This document shows positions 18,839-26,877 of a stretch of DNA of 64,000 nt, one piece after another. Both the position numbers and the translations under genes were made by a program. Each line of letters begins with the position of its first letter. The stretch's first letter is position 1. The stretch spans positions 1 through 64,000 of the forward strand of contig JAFGCX010000018.1 in the NCBI GenBank assembly GCA_016932415.1. The letters are read 5' to 3'. Source of the stretch: Candidatus Krumholzibacteriota bacterium (GTDB lineage Bacteria; Krumholzibacteriota; Krumholzibacteriia; Krumholzibacteriales; Krumholzibacteriaceae). The notes under the pieces are model-generated. The model did no database searches. It had not been told where the DNA came from and saw only the letters and a program-made list of their open reading frames with translations.

Positions 18839-19810
18839 ATGAAGATCTTTTCAAGGTCAGGTGCTTTGGTAATTCTGATAGTAGCACTTGCAATAGCTTA
18901 TTCAACACCAAATGCTCAGGACGAGGTATGGTGGGACGCTGAAAAGGATCCAAGTGGAGAGCTGGTAGAAAGAAGATCAATCGGTGACAATCATGGAACT
19001 GGTGATAATGCATATTTTAACTGGACTCGGGGGGAAATCGTTGTACAGGGAGTAGGGGTTGCTACCCCAGATGGCGGCAAATACCCCGTTCAGATGGAGG
19101 TCGAGGCAAAGAGAGCTGCAAAGCTCGACGCCATGAGAAATCTTCATGAAGCAACTGGAATCGTAGCCATGACATATAGTAGTACTGCAAACAAACAGAT
19201 GCTGGAAAGTGATTACATTCAGGTTCAGGGTAAAGGGGCCATATCAGGCGCAAGGGAAGTCGGCAAACCGGTCATAGAAAAAGATGAAAAAGGCGGTATC
19301 AAGGTCTATATTTGGATGAAAATGTCCCTGTCTGGATTCACAGTATCACTCTATGACAAAATTAATGAGATCGAGACAAAGGAACGCGAGGTTACGCCGA
19401 TTCAATCTTATGACATGGAAAAAATAAGGCCTGTAAAGGAAATAAATCCTTCGATCAAGGATGACACTTACACAGGTCTGATTGTAGATTGCACTGGCTT
19501 GAAAGGCAGGCCCTCGGTTTCACCAAGAATCATAACTGAAGACCAAAAAGAAGTGTACGGGAGCTTGAAGGTCAACAGGCTATGGCTTCTAAACCACGGT
19601 CTTGCCGGGTACGCCAGCGATGTAACTTCGGCAAAAAACCTTCAGAAGGACCGGATCGGAGATAATCCTCTCGTAATCAAGCCGGTCATGGTATCAGGTC
19701 TAAGCAGTGATTGGGCGGTCGTCGGTGATAAGGATGCGGAGTTGATAGCTAGCGCAAATAAAGAAGAGAAATTTCTCGACAAATGCAGGGTTGTTTTTGT
19801 CCTCGATTGA
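18839..19810 (+). CDS. Exported LPP20-like protein
   Basis: The 323-residue protein has a signal peptide (MKIFSRSGALVILIVALAIA...NAQ). Residues of about 55-170 show the LPP20 pattern: VVQGVGVATPDGG, then Ala-rich helix VEAKRAAKLDAMRNL, then a strand region ending VYIWMKMSLSG. The C-terminal half (YTGLIVDCTGLKGRPSVSPRI...) is a conserved-looking alpha/beta module that I cannot assign. The ATG at 18839 follows AAGGAG; a GTG at 18836 is less well spaced. LPP20 and FlgT N-terminal domains share a fold, and FlgT-like pieces occur in three neighbouring genes. An envelope assembly role is therefore inferred. Confidence 0.7.
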   Translation: MKIFSRSGALVILIVALAIAYSTPNAQDEVWWDAEKDPSGELVERRSIGDNHGTGDNAYFNWTRGEIVVQGVGVATPDGGKYPVQMEVEAKRAAKLDAMRNLHEATGIVAMTYSSTANKQMLESDYIQVQGKGAISGAREVGKPVIEKDEKGGIKVYIWMKMSLSGFTVSLYDKINEIETKEREVTPIQSYDMEKIRPVKEINPSIKDDTYTGLIVDCTGLKGRPSVSPRIITEDQKEVYGSLKVNRLWLLNHGLAGYASDVTSAKNLQKDRIGDNPLVIKPVMVSGLSSDWAVVGDKDAELIASANKEEKFLDKCRVVFVLD

Positions 19811-19871
19811 AGTTACAGATCGAATTAAATGATCTTGAGGTAACGATACTGATCGCAGAGAGGTAGTCGTC

Positions 19872-21029
19872 ATGAAAAGATATATAATGACTTTTCCACT
19901 TGTGCTTATCCTTATTGTGAGCCTGTCTGTAGGGTGCGCGAAAAAACCGATTGTCCCGGAGAGTGAATTCGATTCTGCCACAAGCCATTACAACCAGGGT
20001 ATGCGAGAGCTGAAAGCGGGGGATATAGATAAAGCCAGGTGGGAATTTGAAAGAGGCATCGGTTTGAACAGGGCAACCCCTCTGCCGTATGTCGGCATGG
20101 CGCTGGTGGAAAAACAAGCTGGAAACAGAAAAGAAGCATTTGAATATTTGAGCAAGGCCATGAAGGCGGATAAGAATTGCGTCGAAGCATATATAGCAAG
20201 AGCCGAGATAAGAGCGGCTTTTCAGGATGATGACTGGTACGAAAACGCCTTGAAGGATATCGATAAGGCATTTGAGAAAAATCCTGAAAGCGCAGCGGCT
20301 TATTTTACCGAGGGCAAGGTGCACGAAGGCGCTTACGATCTCAACGAAGCGGAGAAATCATTCAGCAGGGTCCTTGATCTGAAAAGGGGGCTGGAGAAGG
20401 AAGCGAACCTGGAGCTTGAAAAAATAACAAAAATTAAGAGAGCAGCCCCAGGCAGTAAAATAGGTATGAAAATAGGCCTTGTTGACAAGATAACACGAGG
20501 AGAAACGGCGGTTCTTTTTATCGAAGAGTTAAAGCTTGTTGAATTGTTGAGAAGAGAAGCGGGGGAGAAGCACAATACAGATTTTATAGAACCCGGAGAT
20601 CCAGATTCTTCGAAACCTGGTAATTTCGATGGTAGATTTGCACCATCTGATATAGAAGGACACTGGGCGAAAAACTACATTGAATCCATCCTGAATGTTG
20701 GCATAAGAGGCCTCAATGAGTATCCCGACGGTAATTTCAGGCCGGATGAAACCCTGACTCGCGCGGAGTATGCTCTCGTAGTGGAGGACATACTGGACAA
20801 GCTTATTGTCGATGAAAACCTTTCGACAAAGTATATCGGCCAGACCAGCCCTTTCCCCGATGTCGGTTCAGCACATTTTGCCTTTAACGCTATTCGGGTA
20901 TGTACCGAAAAGGGAATAATGAAGACAGGTCTTAAAGATAACTCATTTCATCCTGGCGACGCGGTGAGCGGCGCTGACGCGCTGCTGATTATCAAGGCGA
21001 TCCAGGATCAACTTAGAACGGTTTTCTAA
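19872..21029 (+). CDS. Lipoprotein with TPR and SLH domains
   Basis: The 385-residue protein has a lipoprotein signal ending LSVGC (Cys at about residue 22). TPR repeats run from about 35 to 185 (NQGMRELKAGDIDKARWEFE, YFTEGKVHEGAYDLNEAEKS). The C-terminal 130 residues contain SLH-type motifs (SDIEGHWAKNYIESI, FRPDETLTRAEYALVVEDI, FPDVGSAHFAFNAI). SLH domains bind peptidoglycan or its secondary polymers, so this lipoprotein could bridge a membrane and the cell wall. It is in the rightward gene series between LPP20-like and DUF4384 genes. GAGAGG precedes the ATG. Confidence 0.85.
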   Translation: MKRYIMTFPLVLILIVSLSVGCAKKPIVPESEFDSATSHYNQGMRELKAGDIDKARWEFERGIGLNRATPLPYVGMALVEKQAGNRKEAFEYLSKAMKADKNCVEAYIARAEIRAAFQDDDWYENALKDIDKAFEKNPESAAAYFTEGKVHEGAYDLNEAEKSFSRVLDLKRGLEKEANLELEKITKIKRAAPGSKIGMKIGLVDKITRGETAVLFIEELKLVELLRREAGEKHNTDFIEPGDPDSSKPGNFDGRFAPSDIEGHWAKNYIESILNVGIRGLNEYPDGNFRPDETLTRAEYALVVEDILDKLIVDENLSTKYIGQTSPFPDVGSAHFAFNAIRVCTEKGIMKTGLKDNSFHPGDAVSGADALLIIKAIQDQLRTVF

Positions 21030-21053
21030 ATGTTCTGACAAGAGGATATAAGT

Positions 21054-21890
21054 ATGAAAAAGCACCATATTTTGTGGGCAGCTTTATTCGTGTTGATAAT
21101 AACATCAAAAGACGCGTTTTGCGGGGGATCCGAGATCCTCAGGACCAGATTGCAGTCGCAGTATCCCATTGCCGGATGGACAGCGGATCAGGCCAGAGAT
21201 CGCGCAAAAAATCAAATAAAGCGCGACGCAATGGAAGAATTGTGCGGGGCCAATCTTATAAGTACGACCCTCAGTAATAAGGGGATCCTGGTTGCTGATC
21301 TCATTGAAGCAGTTTCCGAAGGGAAGGTAACAGGTTTTAAAGAAATCGTTGATACGATCATTGCCAAAACCAGTGATTACGGCAAAACTGAATATTACTG
21401 TTATGTCGAAGCTGTTGTTGAGGTTCAATGTGACAGCGATAAACGGGACCCCGGGTTTCAATTGAAAACAGGGTTAAACAATGCTTTCTTTAGGGAAGGA
21501 GAAAAACTGGTATTAAATATTCAGTCCAGCAGGGATTGCTACGTCCATGTAATAAATATTCTGGAAAACGGTGAAATGCATCTGATATTCCCAAACCAGC
21601 TTCAGCTCGAAAATAAACTTCTTGAAGGAGATATTCTGACAATTCCAGGGAATGAAAACTTTGATATTGTTCTGCAACCGTTCGAAAACAGAGAAGAGAC
21701 CAGTGAGGCGATGCTAATAGTCGCTACCAAAGCGGATATAAAAATACCGATATTTTCCAAGCCTGAAGTCGATGGAGACAAGATATCTGGCCCCGAGGTC
21801 AGCAGAGCGAGATATGTTTCCTGGCTTATGGGGATAGACCGGGATATGCGCACTGAAAATGTTGAGGCATACAGCATCAAAAAAAATTAA
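21054..21890 (+). CDS. Exported FlgT_N-like/DUF4384 protein
   Basis: After a signal peptide (ends near AFCGG) the N-terminal domain (about 30-130) has the FlgT_N/LPP20-like pattern: ADQARDRAKNQIKRDAMEELCG, then a GKVTGFKEIVD strand. Residues of about 140-235 match DUF4384: FREGEKLVLNIQSSRDCYVH followed by GEMHLIFPN. DUF4384 is an Ig-like domain often encoded beside, or fused to, bacterial caspase-like proteases, which fits this location. AGAGGATATAAGT leads to the ATG, 24 bases after the SLH lipoprotein gene. It probably acts in the periplasm as a structural component; no enzyme motif is present. Confidence 0.8.
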   Translation: MKKHHILWAALFVLIITSKDAFCGGSEILRTRLQSQYPIAGWTADQARDRAKNQIKRDAMEELCGANLISTTLSNKGILVADLIEAVSEGKVTGFKEIVDTIIAKTSDYGKTEYYCYVEAVVEVQCDSDKRDPGFQLKTGLNNAFFREGEKLVLNIQSSRDCYVHVINILENGEMHLIFPNQLQLENKLLEGDILTIPGNENFDIVLQPFENREETSEAMLIVATKADIKIPIFSKPEVDGDKISGPEVSRARYVSWLMGIDRDMRTENVEAYSIKKN

Positions 21891-21919
21891 AAATAGTACT
21901 TCAATATGAAAGGTATTAG

Positions 21920-23206
21920 ATGAAATTGAGATCTATCATTATAATTTTGGTGAACATATTATTTGTTTCCAGCGTTGATGCTCAAGAACCAGGATATAAA
22001 TATTCGAAACCAGTTGTGACTATAATGTTTGAAAAAGGAGATGCGAAATTAATATCGAATCTAAAAGTTGAGTTAAAGAATTTACTGGATAATAATTATA
22101 CCCTAAACTTTTCTCAGGACATAATGACAGAGAGAATTATAAAAGTTTATGTATTTAAACCAAAAAAGGGGCAGCGCAGAAATTCAGTATCTTACACAAT
22201 AAATGCTAATTTGTTGATAACAGGTGTTGCTGAGGATAAAAAAGAAAAAGTGAAAGAGGCGTTGGGAATTCTTGGAACCGGGAGTGGACCCAATAAACAA
22301 ATAGCCTATAATAAATCTATAGAGGCTCTGGCATCAGCATTTTCAAAAATATGTTTGTGGGCTTTTCCTATCAGCGCCAACGTAGTTGATATTGAAGATA
22401 ACACAATATACCTGGATAGAGACAATAAGGCTGGATTGAATAAGGGGGTGTACTGTGATGTATTAAATATGAATTCGGAGAAAGTAGCTGTAGTTCAAAT
22501 ATTAAATACCACTGATGATTTTACAACAGCAAAAGTGGTAAAAGGTGGCGGTTTGATCGAAATAGGAAATACAGTTCAAACAAGACAGTTTTTAACCAAA
22601 TACGGGTTCGGACTGGAATATCTTAGAGTCCCGGTTCTATGGAAGCCCGGGCAGATTTATAAAGAAGTAACAGGAAATAGAGTCGATGAATTATCGGATG
22701 CAAACGCTTTTATGGTTTCATTTGTGACAGACTTTGATATGCATGGGAGCCAGGTACGATTGGGTGGAGGCTATCTGAAAATAAACGATATGAATACAGT
22801 AATATTTGATGGATCAGTAACGCTTGCCAGATATTTAATATTTGACGAGCTTTCAGCGTCAATATCTTTTGGAGGAGGAGCTTTATTTCTAGGAAGCCAA
22901 AACTACAGCAGGCCTGAAGGTGATTATGGTGATGGTATTGATAACTCAGGAATAACTAAGTCAAACGCTCAGGGATATTTTCGTGCCGAGCCTGGCATTA
23001 CGCTTCGTTTAAATGATAGTTTTTCAATTTTGTTTTTTGCGGGTTATTTTTATACTGGCGCTGGAGATGATTGGCAAGTAAATATGGGAACTTCAGAGAA
23101 TCCTGATTATAAAAACCTGGACTCAGAATGGTTGGAGTATAAGAATATTCAGGTCAGTGGTTTCAGTTTTGGAGTAAAATTGTCGTTTGTTGGATTTAAC
23201 ATTTAG
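21920..23206 (+). CDS. FlgT_C-like protein with predicted outer-membrane barrel, paralog B
   Basis: The 428-residue protein is collinear with the paralog at 13008: signal peptide (VDAQEPGYKY versus YSQEAGYKY), TolB-N-like region, FlgT_C-like segment (ANVVDIEDNTIYLDRDNKAGL), the shared TRQF..KYGF.LEY.R.PV block, and an aromatic/Gly-rich C-terminal barrel (FAGYFYTGAGDDW). A difference is a basic insertion near residues 75-82. It is nine bases upstream of caspase 3 and almost certainly co-transcribed with it, so each barrel paralog has a caspase neighbour. A function in anchoring or exporting the caspase is inference. Confidence 0.7.
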   Translation: MKLRSIIIILVNILFVSSVDAQEPGYKYSKPVVTIMFEKGDAKLISNLKVELKNLLDNNYTLNFSQDIMTERIIKVYVFKPKKGQRRNSVSYTINANLLITGVAEDKKEKVKEALGILGTGSGPNKQIAYNKSIEALASAFSKICLWAFPISANVVDIEDNTIYLDRDNKAGLNKGVYCDVLNMNSEKVAVVQILNTTDDFTTAKVVKGGGLIEIGNTVQTRQFLTKYGFGLEYLRVPVLWKPGQIYKEVTGNRVDELSDANAFMVSFVTDFDMHGSQVRLGGGYLKINDMNTVIFDGSVTLARYLIFDELSASISFGGGALFLGSQNYSRPEGDYGDGIDNSGITKSNAQGYFRAEPGITLRLNDSFSILFFAGYFYTGAGDDWQVNMGTSENPDYKNLDSEWLEYKNIQVSGFSFGVKLSFVGFNI

Positions 23207-23215
23207 CGGTATTAA

Positions 23216-26200
23216 ATGAAAAGTATAAATAAATTGAATGTGCGGCTTATAGCCTTCTTATTATTTATGAGTTTATTTACGCATATTGCTATTTATGCTG
23301 AAGCCATTCACTATAAAGAAATAGGAAAGTTGAGTAACTGGGTGAATGCTGTTGACATTCATCCATCGGGGAAAACGATTGCAATTGGCGGAGAAGGTGC
23401 AATTATTATTTATTCCATTGAAAATGAAATATTTCATGGAAGATTGGACCGTCACCAAAGTTATATACAATCAATTGTCTATAGTACATCGGGGGATGCT
23501 ATTTATAGTATAGGTTGGGATGGATATCTAAGGAAAACATTTATTGATGCAAATGAAAAATTTAGTACTGCTCCCGGTTATGATGTGAAGCTTGGAATTG
23601 AAAGACCAATTGCTCTGGCGATTTCAAAAAATAACAGTATTTTAGCGACAGAAGCTTCAAATAACCGGATCGCATTATATAACCCTTTAAATTTAGAATT
23701 ATTGGGATACTTCAACAAAATAGAAGATAAACCGGTCGAGATGGTATTTAGTGATATTGATAAGTTTTTATTTGTAGGCACAAACAAGGGGCAAATATAT
23801 ATATTTGACGTTGATAAAAAAACACTTCTTAAAAAATGGAAAGTACATTCTGGAAGCATCTCGGGAATAATACCAATGAGTTCAGGACAATTTGTTATAA
23901 CTTCTGGAGACGATAAGAAAATCAAACTTTGGGATATACCAAAATCTAAGATGGTTAAGCAAAAGAAATTAAACGGTGCGGTTTCGGCCATTTCAAAAAG
24001 TCCTGATGGGAAATTCCTGTACGTAGCTGAAGGCCCGGGAAGACTTGATATTCTTGACGACGAATTTCAGGAAGTTGCTGAACCAATGACTCATAACGGG
24101 AAGGTGCTTTGCCTCGCAATGGACAAGAGTGGAAAATATCTTGGAGCGGGGTTGAACATTAATAAACTTATTGTTTGGCAACCCCATAAGATCAAAGAAA
24201 TAAGAATGGTGTATGATCAGCCATGCAAGCTGGTTATGCAAGCGGAGTTTGATGACAATAATTCAATCATCCCCAACAAAGCTATTGATGGCGGAGAAAA
24301 TGTCATTGTTCATGCTGAAATAGTAAATCAGGGAGAAGGCGTCGCTTATGGCGTCGTTTTGAAAGTGACAGGTGACAATAGTGGAATCGAATTCAATGAC
24401 ATTTATAAGGTTGGCAATATACTGCCTGGAGCCACGGAAAATGTCGATATAACCCTTAAGGCTTCACTTGATATTAAGGATGGAGATCTTAATCTTATTT
24501 TTCATGCCGAAGAGGACAGGCAGTATGATGCCAGGAGCGGTTTGAAACTAAAGGTATATAAGCTTCCCAAACCAGAATTTGTCTTTTCCGGATTAGAACT
24601 TGATGACAGTGGCAGAGGGCAGACAAGAGGCAACGGGAATGGCATCCCGGAAAATGATGAGATTGTCGAAACGGAAGTGTTTGTCAAAAACACAGGGAAA
24701 GGTCCGACAAAAAACGCGGAATTAACGGTGAGTGAATGTTCGATGGGTATAATAGTCTCTAAAGAGTCATGTGTTATACCGTATATCGCTTCTGGAAGTA
24801 CAGGAAGCGCCAGGTTGCGATTCGAGATCCCCAGAGTCTATGGAAGTAATGATTTAAGTGTTACTTTTCAGGTTAAGGATCCTGTCACGGGAAAAAGCAA
24901 TACGATCTCAAAAATCTGGGCTATTAATAAAAATATCCCTGTTTTGACATGCAAAATAGAGACAGAGGAATCTCTTGCAAACGGGAGAACATCAAAAGTA
25001 AAAGTGTCTTTAACCAATTCAGGTGATCTTGAAGCTGAAAATGTAATAGTAAAACTTTCCTCTGTCGGTGGCGTCGAAGTCCTGGCCAGTACTTCGGAAC
25101 CGATACTGCGAATAGAGCCTGGATCCAGAGGTATAGCAAAATACTTCGATGTTCGAATCCCTGTCGACCACATGATGTCAAAGATATCCCTTCAGGCAGC
25201 AATCAGTCAGGATAACTTTGAAGGAACTACATTAAGTAAGGATTTCAGCGTTAAATTGAGAAAACCCGATATTGTATTTGTTGATCTGATCAGGCAGAAT
25301 AACGTAACTCAAGGTGAGAATTTGGAGTTACACCTTGCCCTGAGAAACAATGGAGATTACGAAGCTCGTAAGCTTTCCGTGCATATAGACTTCGGTCGCC
25401 TTGGAAAGAACCGTATTTTCAATATAGATAAAATCGCCGCGGGTGATGAAGTCACCCTGGATAAAATCAACCTTATTATACCATCCGGTATTGCCCCTGG
25501 ACGATTAGATGTAAGTATTATCGTCCGACAAAATTATTTCGCAGACATGACCAAAATTTATACCTACGATATAGAAGAAGCAAATGTGGCGGTAACTTCC
25601 GTAAAACCGGTTAATCCGAACTTGCCGATAGGAAGCGCAAGTATATCGACTGGATCTAGAACTAGAAATGACAAATCTACAATAAAGCTATTCAACATAC
25701 CTGATAACAACGAAGTATTAACTGACAGGTATCGGATTAAAATTGTAGCTAAATCACCTTTTGGCATTGCGGATGTTATGACTATAATAAATGGAGAAAC
25801 ACAGGACAGATTAAGTGAACGTCCTTCCGATCTGACGATACTACATGCGTCGGACGATATGGATATTAACTATGACGTCGAACTTAAGAATCTCAAGCCG
25901 AATAGCACAAATACCGTTGAAATCAGATTGAGGGATAAGAGAAACGAATTCGAGTCCGTAACAGAAGAAATATATTACAGAAAAGAGGAATTAAGGATAG
26001 CTGCTGAACTGGATCCCAATATAGATGTAAATATTCCTCCAAAGCTCAAGAATATGAACGAAAATTCTGTGGCACTTCTGATAGGAATTTCGAAATATCA
26101 GAAAAAAGATATTCCTGACGTGGATTTTGCGATTATGGACGCAATCGCGGTAAAGCAATACCTGATAGAGTCATTCGGGTACAATCAGGATAATATAATT

Positions 26201-26821
26201 GAATTGTATGATGATCAGGCAACCAAAACCCAGATTGAGATTGCGGTCAAGGAGATGCTTCACGCTAAAGTGGAAGCAGGAGTATCAAATCTGTTTATCT
26301 ATTACTCCGGACACGGGGGACCCAATATTGAAACCAAACAGGGATATCTCCTCCCCTTTGATTGTGATCCAGAACCAAGGCGCATTAAGATCAGCGGATA
26401 TCCGCTCAACGAATTTTACCAGGACATATCAGAGCTTAAAGCGCGCGACGTGACAGTAGTAATAGATGCCTGTTTCAGCGGTGAATCGGATGGAGGATCA
26501 GTAATAGGAGACGCAAGCCCGGCAGCTCTGGTTATCAGTAAAAAGGGCCTCAGTCAAGGAAATGGAATTTCATTTACCGCTTCAAGCGGAGCCGAGATAG
26601 CAACATGGTACAGAGAGAAAAAACACGGGCTTTTCACTTATTATTTCCTGAAGGGACTGCGAGGTGAAGCGGATATGGATATGGACAAAAAAATAACAGG
26701 AAACGAACTGCAATCTTATATCCATAAAAATGTCAATAAAAACGCAGCTTCAAGAGGTAGAATACAGAATCCCGAGATGAGCGGTAACGGCAATCGGATT
26801 ATACTTGATTATAATAACTAG
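23216..26821 (+). CDS. Exported caspase-family protease 3 (WD40-like, CARDB repeats, C14)
   Basis: The largest caspase (1201 residues) has a signal peptide (ending IAIYA), a WD40/beta-propeller region of about 35-330 (VNAVDIHPSGKTIAIGGEG, ITSGDDKKIKLWDI), then four to five CARDB/Ig-like repeats (about 340-830), a further beta domain (about 850-940), and the C14 domain: VALLIGISKYQ (about 957), YYSGHGGP (His1033), and VIDACFSGES (Cys1086). DMDMDKKITGNE near the end is calcium-loop-like. WD40-caspase fusions are known in cyanobacteria and other bacteria, usually without a signal peptide; here the protein appears exported. It closes the rightward gene series, right after the barrel paralog. Confidence 0.9.
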   Translation: MKSINKLNVRLIAFLLFMSLFTHIAIYAEAIHYKEIGKLSNWVNAVDIHPSGKTIAIGGEGAIIIYSIENEIFHGRLDRHQSYIQSIVYSTSGDAIYSIGWDGYLRKTFIDANEKFSTAPGYDVKLGIERPIALAISKNNSILATEASNNRIALYNPLNLELLGYFNKIEDKPVEMVFSDIDKFLFVGTNKGQIYIFDVDKKTLLKKWKVHSGSISGIIPMSSGQFVITSGDDKKIKLWDIPKSKMVKQKKLNGAVSAISKSPDGKFLYVAEGPGRLDILDDEFQEVAEPMTHNGKVLCLAMDKSGKYLGAGLNINKLIVWQPHKIKEIRMVYDQPCKLVMQAEFDDNNSIIPNKAIDGGENVIVHAEIVNQGEGVAYGVVLKVTGDNSGIEFNDIYKVGNILPGATENVDITLKASLDIKDGDLNLIFHAEEDRQYDARSGLKLKVYKLPKPEFVFSGLELDDSGRGQTRGNGNGIPENDEIVETEVFVKNTGKGPTKNAELTVSECSMGIIVSKESCVIPYIASGSTGSARLRFEIPRVYGSNDLSVTFQVKDPVTGKSNTISKIWAINKNIPVLTCKIETEESLANGRTSKVKVSLTNSGDLEAENVIVKLSSVGGVEVLASTSEPILRIEPGSRGIAKYFDVRIPVDHMMSKISLQAAISQDNFEGTTLSKDFSVKLRKPDIVFVDLIRQNNVTQGENLELHLALRNNGDYEARKLSVHIDFGRLGKNRIFNIDKIAAGDEVTLDKINLIIPSGIAPGRLDVSIIVRQNYFADMTKIYTYDIEEANVAVTSVKPVNPNLPIGSASISTGSRTRNDKSTIKLFNIPDNNEVLTDRYRIKIVAKSPFGIADVMTIINGETQDRLSERPSDLTILHASDDMDINYDVELKNLKPNSTNTVEIRLRDKRNEFESVTEEIYYRKEELRIAAELDPNIDVNIPPKLKNMNENSVALLIGISKYQKKDIPDVDFAIMDAIAVKQYLIESFGYNQDNIIELYDDQATKTQIEIAVKEMLHAKVEAGVSNLFIYYSGHGGPNIETKQGYLLPFDCDPEPRRIKISGYPLNEFYQDISELKARDVTVVIDACFSGESDGGSVIGDASPAALVISKKGLSQGNGISFTASSGAEIATWYREKKHGLFTYYFLKGLRGEADMDMDKKITGNELQSYIHKNVNKNAASRGRIQNPEMSGNGNRIILDYNN

Positions 26822-26877
26822 ATTGTCGAAATCGTACTAATATATCTTACTCTCAATATGATGAATTTCATAAATAA

